Below, in pieces: positions 8,457-18,680 of a stretch of 51,491 nucleotides of DNA. Source of the DNA: Phycisphaerales bacterium (GTDB taxonomy: Bacteria; Planctomycetota; Phycisphaerae; Phycisphaerales; SM1A02); NCBI GenBank assembly GCA_022446965.1, contig JAKVBV010000017.1, positions 1 through 51,491 on the forward strand, read 5' to 3'. The notes under the pieces were generated by a model, which worked only from the letters and a program-made list of their open reading frames with translations, was not told where the DNA came from and did no database searches. Numbering within the stretch: position 1 is the first letter of the stretch; the number at the start of each line of letters is the position of its first letter. Made by a program: the position numbers and the translations under genes.

Positions 8457-8903
8457 TCAATCCTTGGCGGCGGCCGCCGCGGCGAGATCGGCAAAATCCT
8501 TCGCGATCAAGTTGCGCATCATCGGCTTCATCAGCCACCCCACTGGGATCATGATCCAGGCCATGATCGTGACAGGCCGCGTCACCATTTCCATCTCAAC
8601 CAACGTGCCTTCCCCCTGAGGAATGAACCGCTGCGTGGTGCGAAAGGCCGAACCGCAGGAATTGGACTCCAGCGTGAAGTGGTGCGGCGGTTCGAACTGG
8701 GTGAACCACATTTCTTCGGTAGCTTCCTTCTTCATGAGGATCCGGGTTTCGCGGAACTTGGTGCCCACGCCGATCGGGCCGTCAGTGAGCACTTCGGTCT
8801 TTTCGATCCCGGACACATGTTCGGGCCACGACGGCACGTCGGTCGCCATGGCGAAGAACACATCCGGCGGGGCATCCATGTAGTGCTGAAGGAACAGGCG
8901 CAT
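8457..8903 (-). CDS. SRPBCC (START/polyketide cyclase-like) protein
   Basis: A 148-residue protein with the SRPBCC ligand-binding fold. The N-terminal strand-helix MRLFLQHYMDAPPDVFFAMATDVPSW and the pattern of alternating strands ending in a long C-terminal helix are typical of the polyketide cyclase/dehydrase family. A central hydrophobic stretch (MAWIMIPVGWLMKP) is longer than usual. It is first in a six-gene operon (SRPBCC, HAD, TerB-like, DUF4145, sialate esterase, hydrolase). TAGCCT lies exactly 6 bases before the ATG, so the mRNA is probably leaderless. The ligand is unknown. Confidence 0.8.
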   Translation of the reverse strand: MRLFLQHYMDAPPDVFFAMATDVPSWPEHVSGIEKTEVLTDGPIGVGTKFRETRILMKKEATEEMWFTQFEPPHHFTLESNSCGSAFRTTQRFIPQGEGTLVEMEMVTRPVTIMAWIMIPVGWLMKPMMRNLIAKDFADLAAAAAAKD

Positions 8904-8909
8904 GCCCTC

Positions 8910-8915
8910 AGGCTA
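8910..8915 (-). promoter_or_regulatory. Probable leaderless -10 element (SRPBCC operon)
   Basis: On the minus strand TAGCCT is followed by six bases (gagggc) and then the ATG at 8903. The spacing equals that seen before nrdR, thrS, dacB, moaE, acpS, glyA and the cupin gene. This would place the transcription start on the start codon. Confidence 0.55.
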
Positions 8916-8997
8916 GCACCCCATGCCCCAACGCGTCGCGTGAGGCCGCCTTGGCCACCTGCACAAGCATTCGATCACGGCTGACTTCTGCGGGCTA

Positions 8998-9168
8998 CAG
9001 ATCTGGCGCCTCCAGTCGAAATCGAGCATCGCCCGCGGCATCGAACTCCATCAGGCCCCACCCGGTGGGAATCTCCGATCGACGCAGCCACAGTGCCGCC
9101 TTGCGTTTGAGCCAGCGATGACGAGAAGACTCCACGTCCGGCACTTCGTCCGGCGCAGTGGTCCCGGT
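8998..9168 (-). other. Coding-like segment in frame behind the rnc stop
   Basis: Directly after the rnc TGA (9171-9169) the same frame stays open for 56 codons to a TAG at 8997-8995. The translation looks like real protein: RHRWLKRKAALWLRR, then EIPTGWGLMEFDAAG, ending RLEAPDL. There is no ATG near its start; GTG codons at 9144 and 9135 are the only early candidates. It could be a small gene, a pseudogene remnant, or a former C-terminal extension of RNase III cut off by a nonsense codon. I do not recognise the family. The remaining bases up to 8904 show nothing. Confidence 0.4.
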
Positions 9169-9912
9169 TCAATCTTGGGCGGTGCCGGGCTCGTCGTGCA
9201 GTTGCACTTCGCCCATCGAGCCGCGTGACACGAGGCCCAGTGCTTCCAGCGCCGCGAGGGCCGCTTCTTGCTCGGCCCGCTTCTTGCTGTTGCCCCATCG
9301 GCCGGGGAATTGGCGGCCGTCGATCGTCACCGCCACTTCGAAGCACTTGGCGTGGTCGGGGCCTTGCTCGTCAAGCACGTGGTAGATCGGCGTGCGGGTG
9401 GACGCCCGCTGGGCATGCTGCTGCAGCACACTCTTGAAGTTGTGATGGTGACCTGATCGGATCGACCCGTCGATGCGTTCCTGCATGCACCGCATGATGA
9501 AATCGCGGGCCGGCTCGAGCCCGCCGTCGAGGAACACCGCCCCGATGGCCGCCTCCAGTGCGGCGGCCGCCACGGACGAGGGCACCGGCCCGGAGGCAGT
9601 GGACATGCCCTTACCCAGGGTGAGCAGTTGCTCCAGCCCCAGTTCGCAGGCCACCTCGGCACAGGTCCGGCGGCTCACCACCGACGACTTGATCTTGGTC
9701 AGATCGCCTTCAAGCAGGTCTGGGAAGGACCGATGCAGATGTTCGACCACCACCAGCCCGAGGACCGCATCGCCAAGAAACTCCAACCGCTCATTGCTCT
9801 GCAGCCGGCTCTGGGCGCTGGAGGCATGTGTCAAACACCGCTGCAACAGCACCCGATCCGAGAATCGGTGACCGAGCACGGTCTGGGCTGCATCGAGCGT
9901 CTGTTCGTCCAT
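9169..9912 (-). CDS. rnc: Ribonuclease III
   Basis: RNase III cuts double-stranded RNA in rRNA and mRNA processing. The catalytic domain has the family signature NERLEFLGDAVLG (residues about 38-50) and the second acidic site in AALEAAIGAVFLDGG. A double-stranded RNA binding domain follows (about 155-225, ending NSKKRAEQEAALAALEAL). The start at 9912 (MDEQTL) gives 247 residues, close to the usual length; a longer frame upstream runs through the promoter region. It diverges from rpmH. The frame behind its stop codon remains coding-like (see 8998-9168). Confidence 0.96.
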   Translation of the reverse strand: MDEQTLDAAQTVLGHRFSDRVLLQRCLTHASSAQSRLQSNERLEFLGDAVLGLVVVEHLHRSFPDLLEGDLTKIKSSVVSRRTCAEVACELGLEQLLTLGKGMSTASGPVPSSVAAAALEAAIGAVFLDGGLEPARDFIMRCMQERIDGSIRSGHHHNFKSVLQQHAQRASTRTPIYHVLDEQGPDHAKCFEVAVTIDGRQFPGRWGNSKKRAEQEAALAALEALGLVSRGSMGEVQLHDEPGTAQD

Positions 9913-9945
9913 GGGGTCTCGCAGGGCCCTCGGGGCCAAGTGGTC

Positions 9946-9951
9946 ACTGTA
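9946..9951 (-). promoter_or_regulatory. Possible -10 element for rnc
   Basis: TACAGT on the minus strand, 33 bases before the rnc ATG, in the local form GATACAGT seen also before rpmH and ugd (GATACAAT). No convincing -35 box is visible. Confidence 0.4.
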
Positions 9952-9971
9952 TCGGCATTGTGGGGCTATGC

Positions 9972-10000
9972 TGGACAGCCTCACGAGGCTGCGATACAAT
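9972..10000 (+). promoter_or_regulatory. rpmH promoter with palindrome in the spacer
   Basis: TGGACA (9972-9977) and TACAAT (9995-10000) are separated by 17 bases, the best sigma-70-like promoter in the window. The spacer region contains the inverted repeat CAGCCTC-AC-GAGGCTG (9976-9991), placed where a repressor could block RNA polymerase. The predicted leader is about 42 bases. Confidence 0.7.
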
Positions 10001-10048
10001 CCCCCATTCGCGGCCCAGCAAGCGGGTCGCCAATTGGAGCTCAGTCCC

Positions 10049-10192
10049 ATGGCATTGCATTATCCCCGTCGAGTCAGCAAGGTGAAGCGAACCCGCAAGT
10101 TTGGGTTCCGCGCACGCATGAAGACCCGCCTCGGTCGCAAAATGCTCAGCGCCAAGCGTCGAGCTGGCCGTCGGCTCAACGTGAAGTCCTGA
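10049..10192 (+). CDS. rpmH: 50S ribosomal protein bL34
   Basis: A 47-residue, strongly basic ribosomal protein of the large subunit. The core VKRTRKFGFRARMKTRLGRK matches the bL34 signature, and the tail RRAGRRLNV is typical. The ATG at 10049 has GGAG 9 bases upstream; a longer open frame from 9911 overlaps the promoter and is not used. Usually rpmH precedes rnpA, but here the next gene is aroK in the opposite direction, so rpmH is a single-gene unit ending in a clear hairpin terminator. Confidence 0.95.
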   Translation: MALHYPRRVSKVKRTRKFGFRARMKTRLGRKMLSAKRRAGRRLNVKS

Positions 10193-10221
10193 CTCCAGAC
10201 GCACGTCCACGTGAACCATTG

Positions 10222-10254
10222 CATGCCCCGGATCGCCGGGGCATGTTCATTTTT
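10222..10254 (+). terminator. Rho-independent terminator of rpmH
   Basis: A perfect 10-bp stem (CATGCCCCGG / CCGGGGCATG) with an ATCG loop is followed by TTCATTTTT. It begins 29 bases after the rpmH stop and reaches into the last codons of convergent aroK. Confidence 0.9.
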
Positions 10255-10765
10255 GCTGGTCAATGATCGCCCTCACCGCAGTGAGCACGTCGCCAAGGGG
10301 GCCATCGGCATCCACGATGTGATCCGCCATGGCCTGCCACCGATCGGAGCGGTCAGCCATCACCTGCGGCGCCTCGGCCACGGCATCCTCACCGCGCAAC
10401 GCGGGGCGGTCACCGCCCGCAGCGAGACGGGCCATGGCGGTCTCTGGCGTGATGCGCAGCCAGATGCAGATGAGCGTGCCGTGGGCCCGAGCAGCATCCA
10501 CGATGTCGCACGTGCCGCCAACACAGCCCACGCCCCCGCCGGCAGCAATGATCGACGGGCCATCGTCGAGCAGTGTCCTGAGCACCGTCGCTTCGGCATC
10601 CCGCCAGGCAGCTTCACCCTGTTCGCTGAACATTGTTCCCGCTGAGCTGCCACCCAGGTGTGCGCAGACGGCATCGTCCATGTCAATCCACGGGGCGCCC
10701 AGCTGCGCGGCCACGGTACTCTTGCCCGAGGCCCGAGCACCGATCAGCAACACCCGGCCACTCAC
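10247..10765 (-). CDS. aroK: Shikimate kinase
   Basis: Shikimate kinase phosphorylates shikimate at the 3-hydroxyl using ATP in aromatic amino acid synthesis. The 172-residue protein has the Walker A loop GARASGKST at the N-terminus, the Asp pair DMDD that binds shikimate and magnesium, the glycine-rich AAGGGVG, and RPAL in the lid region. The start is GTG, and its GTGA overlaps the stop of the upstream Fur-like gene. The 3' end overlaps the rpmH terminator. The product is cytoplasmic. Confidence 0.93.
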   Translation of the reverse strand: MSGRVLLIGARASGKSTVAAQLGAPWIDMDDAVCAHLGGSSAGTMFSEQGEAAWRDAEATVLRTLLDDGPSIIAAGGGVGCVGGTCDIVDAARAHGTLICIWLRITPETAMARLAAGGDRPALRGEDAVAEAPQVMADRSDRWQAMADHIVDADGPLGDVLTAVRAIIDQQK

Positions 10766-11178
10766 GCCTCACGCACCAGCAGGCTCACCTGCACCGCATC
10801 CACGTGCACACCGAGGCTTGCCTCGATGTGGTCGATCACCTCGGGCGTCATGCCAGCGAGCACCTGCGTCGCGAGTGGGTCGGGGAGGTCTTCCACTCGG
10901 TCGTCGTCAATGTGCCGCACATGCACGTGCGGGCCGGTAACGGCATCCCATCGAGTGACACCACCCGGGCCGGGAATGGCCTGCGCCAGGCCCACCCGGG
11001 CGAAGGCCTCCAGTGCGTTGTACACGGTGGCCTTGGACACCCCGCACACACGACTGTGCAGCGTGTCGGCGGTGGGATGATCACTGGCCTGCATGAGCGC
11101 ATCGAAGACGGCCTCACGCTGCTGCGTACATCGCAGTCCGTGATCCGTGATTGCGCATCGAGCAGAGGGCTCACACAT
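10762..11178 (-). CDS. Fur/PerR-family regulator lacking the zinc-site cysteines
   Basis: A 138-residue metalloregulator. The winged helix spans about residues 12-70, with the recognition-helix pattern VSKATVYNALEAFARVGL typical of Fur. A dimerisation domain follows with a His-rich strand (GPHVHVRHIDD). The two CxxC motifs that bind structural zinc in most Fur/PerR proteins are absent; all four cysteines lie in the first 45 residues. TATGAT lies 8 bases before the ATG, and a short inverted repeat (CGATA-N5-TATCG) overlaps it, suggesting self-regulation. It is translationally coupled to aroK and divergent from uppP. The metal or signal is unknown. Confidence 0.85.
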   Translation of the reverse strand: MCEPSARCAITDHGLRCTQQREAVFDALMQASDHPTADTLHSRVCGVSKATVYNALEAFARVGLAQAIPGPGGVTRWDAVTGPHVHVRHIDDDRVEDLPDPLATQVLAGMTPEVIDHIEASLGVHVDAVQVSLLVREA

Positions 11179-11180
11179 GC

Positions 11181-11195
11181 CGATAGATCATATCG
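11181..11195. promoter_or_regulatory. Candidate operator of the Fur-like regulator
   Basis: Perfect 5-bp arms CGATA and TATCG around GATCA. On the minus strand it covers the probable -10 TATGAT (11192-11187) of the fur-like gene. It lies 31 bases before the uppP start. Fur-family sites are inverted repeats of this general size, but this is not the classic Fur box. Confidence 0.4.
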
Positions 11196-11226
11196 CCCCG
11201 ATGATCGGGGCCCGGAGCCCGTCGGC

Positions 11227-12252
11227 GTGACCATTCTGGAAGCCATCATCCTTGGCCTGGTCGAAGGCATCACCGAATTCCTGCCTGTCAGCAGCACGGG
11301 CCATCTGGTGTTGGTGGCGTCATTGCTGGGGCTCGATCAAGGAGACACCGCCGACTCCACCGACGCCCTGTTGATCGTCATTCAAGGCGGCGCGATCCTG
11401 GCGGTCCTGGGGCTGTATCGCCATGCGGTCGGCCGCATGCTTCGTGGCCTCACCGGCAAGGATCCCGATGGCCTGCGGCTGTGCCGCAATCTGCTGATCG
11501 CCTTTGCGCCCGCCGCGGTGTTCGGGCCATTGCTCGACACGCACATCGAAACCTATCTCTTCGAACCCGCCCCGGTGCTTGGTGCGCTTGCCGCAGGCGG
11601 CGGGTTGATGCTGTGGATCCACCACCGCAAACCCGCCACGCCAGAAGCCCCCGAAGAATCTGCACTGGTGCCGGACGCGGAAAAGTACACGGCCTATAAG
11701 ACCATGCACGCCGCACGCACCGGCATGCAGCTCACCGTGGCAGCGGCCTTGTGCATCGGCCTGCTGCAGTGTCTGGCGATGTGGCCGGGCGTGAGCCGCT
11801 CCATGATCACCATCGTGGGCGGCATGCTCATGGGCCTGTCCGCAGCACGCGCGGCCGAGTTCTCGTTCCTGTTGGGCCTGCCCACGCTCGGTGGCGCCTG
11901 TGTCTACAAGCTCGCCGGCAACCTGATGGGCGATGGCCCGAACATGTTTGACGAGTTGGGTGTCGTGCCCATCCTCATCGGCACCGCCACCGCCACCATG
12001 TCGGCGGCGCTGGCGATTACCTGGCTGGTGGCCTTCCTCAACCGGCACGGTCTTGCCGCATTCGGCTGGTACCGGATCGCCTTGGCGGCGGTACTTGGCG
12101 TGCTTGTGTGGATGGGCACGGTGCGTATCGGCACCGATGCGGCAACCGATCAGTCGACTGTGGCGGTCACCGGCGATGGCGGCGACACGGTGCCGTCTGC
12201 CCGCACTTCCAACGCCACGAGCCCGGCCCCACGCTTGCTCGCGTGCACGTGA
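11227..12252 (+). CDS. uppP: Undecaprenyl-diphosphatase UppP/BacA
   Basis: UppP removes a phosphate from undecaprenyl diphosphate and recycles the lipid carrier for peptidoglycan and other wall polymers. It is an integral membrane protein. The N-terminal motif EGITEFLPVSSTGHLVL and the second motif PGVSRSMITIVGGMLMG are both intact and carry the catalytic Glu and Arg/Ser residues. The start is GTG at 11227, preceded by GGAG. The protein has 341 residues, longer than the usual 260-290. The excess is a loop around residues 110-155 and a hydrophilic tail after the last transmembrane segment, and the tail overlaps the next gene on the other strand by 103 bases. Confidence 0.95.
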   Translation: MTILEAIILGLVEGITEFLPVSSTGHLVLVASLLGLDQGDTADSTDALLIVIQGGAILAVLGLYRHAVGRMLRGLTGKDPDGLRLCRNLLIAFAPAAVFGPLLDTHIETYLFEPAPVLGALAAGGGLMLWIHHRKPATPEAPEESALVPDAEKYTAYKTMHAARTGMQLTVAAALCIGLLQCLAMWPGVSRSMITIVGGMLMGLSAARAAEFSFLLGLPTLGGACVYKLAGNLMGDGPNMFDELGVVPILIGTATATMSAALAITWLVAFLNRHGLAAFGWYRIALAAVLGVLVWMGTVRIGTDAATDQSTVAVTGDGGDTVPSARTSNATSPAPRLLACT

Positions 12253-12572
12253 AACAGCACGTCACCTGAAGCCGACGAAGCATCGCTCAAGGTCAGCGGC
12301 TGCACGGTGTCGAACGGCCCGCCACCGGGAACATGGGCCCAGCCTTCCTCGTGCTCACGCACCAGATGCCAGACCAACTCATGTCGCTGTGGTTCGATCG
12401 TCACCTGCCAGGCCCACACCGATCCCCCCGCCTGCACGGTGGGTGTTTGAATCGCCGTCACGGGACGAGGAAATAGCGTGCCGCCGAGGGCCCAGGCCAA
12501 CAGCGACGCCATCACCACGAAGATGGCGATCTTGAACAGCAGTGATCGAAAACCCAGCGCGACTTGTCCCAT
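12150..12572 (-). CDS. Hypothetical membrane-anchored protein
   Basis: A 140-residue protein of unknown function. A short basic N-terminus is followed by one transmembrane segment (LLFKIAIFVVMASLLAWALG) and a beta-rich soluble part with strand-like repeats (VWAWQVTIEPQRHELVWHLV). The start at 12572 is chosen because TACCAT lies 7 bases upstream, as in other leaderless genes of this window; an ATG at 12596 lies upstream of that element. It follows ligA by 39 bases. Its last 103 bases overlap the uppP tail on the other strand. Both frames look usable, but the tail of uppP is the less conserved-looking of the two. Confidence 0.6.
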   Translation of the reverse strand: MGQVALGFRSLLFKIAIFVVMASLLAWALGGTLFPRPVTAIQTPTVQAGGSVWAWQVTIEPQRHELVWHLVREHEEGWAHVPGGGPFDTVQPLTLSDASSASGDVLFHVHASKRGAGLVALEVRADGTVSPPSPVTATVD

Positions 12573-12579
12573 GACGCAC

Positions 12580-12585
12580 ATGGTA
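12580..12585 (-). promoter_or_regulatory. Probable leaderless -10 element (12572 gene)
   Basis: TACCAT on the minus strand, 7 bases before the ATG at 12572 and between ligA and this gene. It would give a transcript starting on the start codon. Confidence 0.5.
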
Positions 12586-12611
12586 GAGCCCCCCACGCAG
12601 GGCTGTCGGGC

Positions 12612-16121
<3,510 letters not shown>

Positions 16122-16214
16122 CCTCGGCCGAAACGGCGCCATCGTGACGCCACTTGATGTGACGTTGCGATACCACCATCACGGCCTGAACACCGTTTCG
16201 CCCCGTGGCCCCTG
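16122..16214 (-). other. Intergenic stretch with coding-like minus frame
   Basis: Between the stops of dacB and the convergent lipoprotein gene, the minus strand has an open frame running from inside the lipoprotein 3' end to a TAA at the dacB end. It reads TGATGRNGVQAVMVV, SQRHIKWRHDG, AVSAEVMQQAVEQHQA. The last part resembles the C-terminal strand-helix of a redoxin/TlpA-type thioredoxin fold. It may be a pseudogene remnant or a frame-shifted extension. The support is only by eye. Confidence 0.3.
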
Positions 16215-16952
16215 TCAGTTGCGAACAAATGTGATGGACAGTGTCGATTCCATCGGCTGGCCGTCAGGCAGCTTCACCGTGGCGGTGGTCTGCACGGCAT
16301 GCAACAACTTGGTGTGTGTATCCACCTGCATCGTGCCGTGACCAATCTCACCCTTGAGCGTGAAGTGCACCAGACGAGGCTCGGCTTGATCGAGGGGATC
16401 CACTTTCACGTCGACCACCTCGACCAGGCCGATCGTGCTGCCCGTGGCCGCTTCGAGCCAGGCATCGCGATGCACACCACAGTGCAGTCGCAGTTCAACG
16501 GGCAGGGCATCGGGCGACTGCAGCACATCGGTGAGGGTGGCGGCCCAGTCGCCGCTGGTGGAGCGATGCGTCGCATGGCCCTGCCGGATGACAGTGGCCG
16601 TTCTGCGAGCGATCTGAATGGTCAACGGCCCCCTCGACCATGACATGGTCTTGGCAGGCACGTCCCACTGCAGTTCTTGCTGCACCTGTTGCTGCTGCCC
16701 GAACACTGACATCACGGCCGAGTTAGTGGTGTTGAGCGAGGGCAATGTCGCATACGCCTGCTCAACGGCCGTGAGCGCGTGATCTACCTGAGCCGCCACA
16801 TCTTCGGTCGGCGTCGTGGCTGGTGGTTGCGGCGCCAGTTCAACAGGCGGCACATCGCTCGGGGCGGACGGCCCGGTTGGCTGGTAGTCGGTGAGCGTAG
16901 CGCAACTGGCAAGTGGCACCACGGTGGCGATCAAAATGAGGTGCCTAGGCAT
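16215..16952 (-). CDS. Hypothetical lipoprotein
   Basis: A 245-residue predicted lipoprotein. The start at 16952 gives a short signal peptide with lipobox VPLASC. A proline-rich linker (about 28-55) follows, then a domain with alternating strands that looks like a LolA- or VioE-like half barrel (HFTLKGEIGHGTMQVDTHTKLLHAVQ and a TATVKLPDG strand). No catalytic motif is seen. It overlaps the folK stop by 8 bases and is the last gene of the pyrF operon. The proposed fold is inference. Confidence 0.65.
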   Translation of the reverse strand: MPRHLILIATVVPLASCATLTDYQPTGPSAPSDVPPVELAPQPPATTPTEDVAAQVDHALTAVEQAYATLPSLNTTNSAVMSVFGQQQQVQQELQWDVPAKTMSWSRGPLTIQIARRTATVIRQGHATHRSTSGDWAATLTDVLQSPDALPVELRLHCGVHRDAWLEAATGSTIGLVEVVDVKVDPLDQAEPRLVHFTLKGEIGHGTMQVDTHTKLLHAVQTTATVKLPDGQPMESTLSITFVRN

Positions 16953-17439
16953 GTCGATCACATCTCCCCGCGAGCGGTCCGCGCGTCGCGATTTCCGCAT
17001 CCAGCAACTGTGCCATGGTACGCCCGAGTGCTGGATGTACAAGATCCGCATCAATCTCCACCATGGGCACCAGCACGAATGCGCGTTTGTGCATGCGTGG
17101 GTGCGGCAGTGTGAGATGATCCGTGACCAGTCGTTCATGCTCGACCATGAGCACGTCAAGATCGATGACTCGTGGCCCCCAGCGTGACTCGTCGCTGCGG
17201 ACTCGCCCCATCGACGTTTCGATGTCAAGACACGTCTTCAGCAGCCCCTCGGGCGTGGCGTCGGTGCGCACGCGCACGACTGCGTTGAGAAATGCCTCTT
17301 GTGGCTGCGGACCCACGGGCGCAGTTTCGAACACGCCACTGCGGGCCTCCACCATGTCACCCAGCGCCTCGATGGCGGTCCGCATGTTGGCTGAACGATC
17401 GCCCATGTTCGATCCCAGTGCGATCCACGCCCGCTTCAT
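16945..17439 (-). CDS. folK: 2-amino-4-hydroxy-6-hydroxymethyldihydropteridine pyrophosphokinase
   Basis: HPPK transfers pyrophosphate from ATP to the pterin in folate synthesis. The 164-residue protein opens with the family signature ALGSNMGDR and contains the magnesium/pterin motif RVIDLDVLMVE and the ending PHPRMHKRAFVLVPMVEI. The start at 17439 overlaps the cinA stop (ATGA). A long frame upstream lies inside cinA and is not coding. The stop overlaps the lipoprotein start by 8 bases. Confidence 0.96.
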   Translation of the reverse strand: MKRAWIALGSNMGDRSANMRTAIEALGDMVEARSGVFETAPVGPQPQEAFLNAVVRVRTDATPEGLLKTCLDIETSMGRVRSDESRWGPRVIDLDVLMVEHERLVTDHLTLPHPRMHKRAFVLVPMVEIDADLVHPALGRTMAQLLDAEIATRGPLAGRCDRHA

Positions 17440-18680
17440 GACCGCACATCCCATCGCATGGCACCTTCGACACCTTCGAGGTGCCACCACAGGGCGGTGA
17501 GCGCCGCGTGCACCGTCCAGGCGCGGACACGCGACCGCGGCCCTGGCAGCCGAACACATCGACTTCGCACCGAACCGCACACGCACGTGCCGATCCACAC
17601 GGTGCCCACGGGCTTGTCCGCCGTGCCACCATCGGGTCCGGCAATGCCGCTGACCGACACGGCCGCATCGGCCCCGGAGGCGCCGCACGCACCTCGAGCC
17701 ATGGCTTCCACGACATCCTCGCTCACCACGCCCTCTTCGATGAGAGCCACTGGCACGTCGAGCAATTCCTGCTTGACGCTGTTGGCATAGGCCTGCACGC
17801 CGCCCACGTACCACGCACTGGATCCGGCTCGATCGGTGAGCGCACCGCCAATGAGCCCTCCGGTACATGATTCGGCGGTGGCCACCGTCAGGTCGTGCGT
17901 CTGCAGGGATGCCGCAACGGCGTCGGCCGGGCACTCGCACCCTTCGGGCAAGACGCACGCACCAAGTCGATCCCGGATCAGGGCCGCCTCGCGGGCAAGC
18001 AATTCCACATCTGCACTCCGGAGATGCACATGCACCAGGCCGCGACTCACGCGGATGCCCGTGGCCGGATCGGCCCCTTCCTGCAGGCGATCTCCAAGCA
18101 GTGCCGCCACGGGCGCCTCGGCCAGGCCGAAGCAACTGATCTCATGCTGATGCTGCACGCTCAATGCGGGGTCGACGAGTGTGCCCAGCACATGTGCATC
18201 CATCATGGGACGACACTCATCGGGCGGGCCGGGCAATGCGATCACGCGGACAGACTTGAACATGCCGTCCATCCCCGGTGCCGTGCCGTTGGCATTGGCG
18301 ATACTCCGCCACGAAGCAGGCCGATCGGCCTGCCGCCGCTGCGCTTCATTGGCATCGACACCGGCGCGATCCAGCCGAGCCACCAGCGCAGCTTCTGCCA
18401 CGACATCGCGTTCCACGTCACCCCCTTCAAGGGCATTGAGTGCATCGCGTGTGCGATCGTCATCAGTGGGCCCGAGGCCACCAGTGATGATGATCAGATC
18501 ATGGCCGTCCCACAGCGATGTGATCGCATCCATCACATCAGTGATCCCATCGCCCACGATGCGCACTTCACGCACCGTGATCCCGATGGTGTCCAGCCGG
18601 CTGATCAGCCACGGCGCATTGGTGTCTTGCGTGCGGCCCTGCACGAGCTCATCGCCGATCGACAAGACGGCGCAGCGCAT
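17436..18680 (-). CDS. cinA: CinA-like protein with nicotinamide-nucleotide amidase domain
   Basis: A two-domain protein of 414 residues. The N-terminal MoaB/MogA-like domain (LSIGDELVQGRTQDTN, then ITGGLGPTDDDRT) is the COG1058 domain with ADP-ribose pyrophosphatase activity in studied relatives. The C-terminal PncC domain shows TAESCTGGLIGGALTDRAGSS and SGIAGPDGG, which deamidates nicotinamide mononucleotide in NAD salvage. The start immediately follows the pyk stop (TAGATG), and the stop overlaps folK. The link to competence is historical and not tested here. Confidence 0.94.
   Translation of the reverse strand: MRCAVLSIGDELVQGRTQDTNAPWLISRLDTIGITVREVRIVGDGITDVMDAITSLWDGHDLIIITGGLGPTDDDRTRDALNALEGGDVERDVVAEAALVARLDRAGVDANEAQRRQADRPASWRSIANANGTAPGMDGMFKSVRVIALPGPPDECRPMMDAHVLGTLVDPALSVQHQHEISCFGLAEAPVAALLGDRLQEGADPATGIRVSRGLVHVHLRSADVELLAREAALIRDRLGACVLPEGCECPADAVAASLQTHDLTVATAESCTGGLIGGALTDRAGSSAWYVGGVQAYANSVKQELLDVPVALIEEGVVSEDVVEAMARGACGASGADAAVSVSGIAGPDGGTADKPVGTVWIGTCVCGSVRSRCVRLPGPRSRVRAWTVHAALTALWWHLEGVEGAMRWDVRS

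Noticed and set aside
8975-9346. Open frame of 123 codons opposite and out of frame with rnc
   Set aside because: Composition is Arg/Gly-rich shadow sequence. The in-frame segment 8998-9168 is the more protein-like reading.
9911-10048. N-terminal extension of bL34
   Set aside because: It would place the start inside the promoter and rnc start region. The 47-residue form has a ribosome site and normal length.
11181-11195. Classic Fur box
   Set aside because: The repeat CGATA-N5-TATCG does not match the TGATAAT-type consensus, so it is reported only as a candidate operator for this divergent family member.
10633-11226. Long upstream extension of the uppP frame
   Set aside because: It runs antisense through aroK and the fur-like gene. 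UppP similarity begins at GTG 11227.
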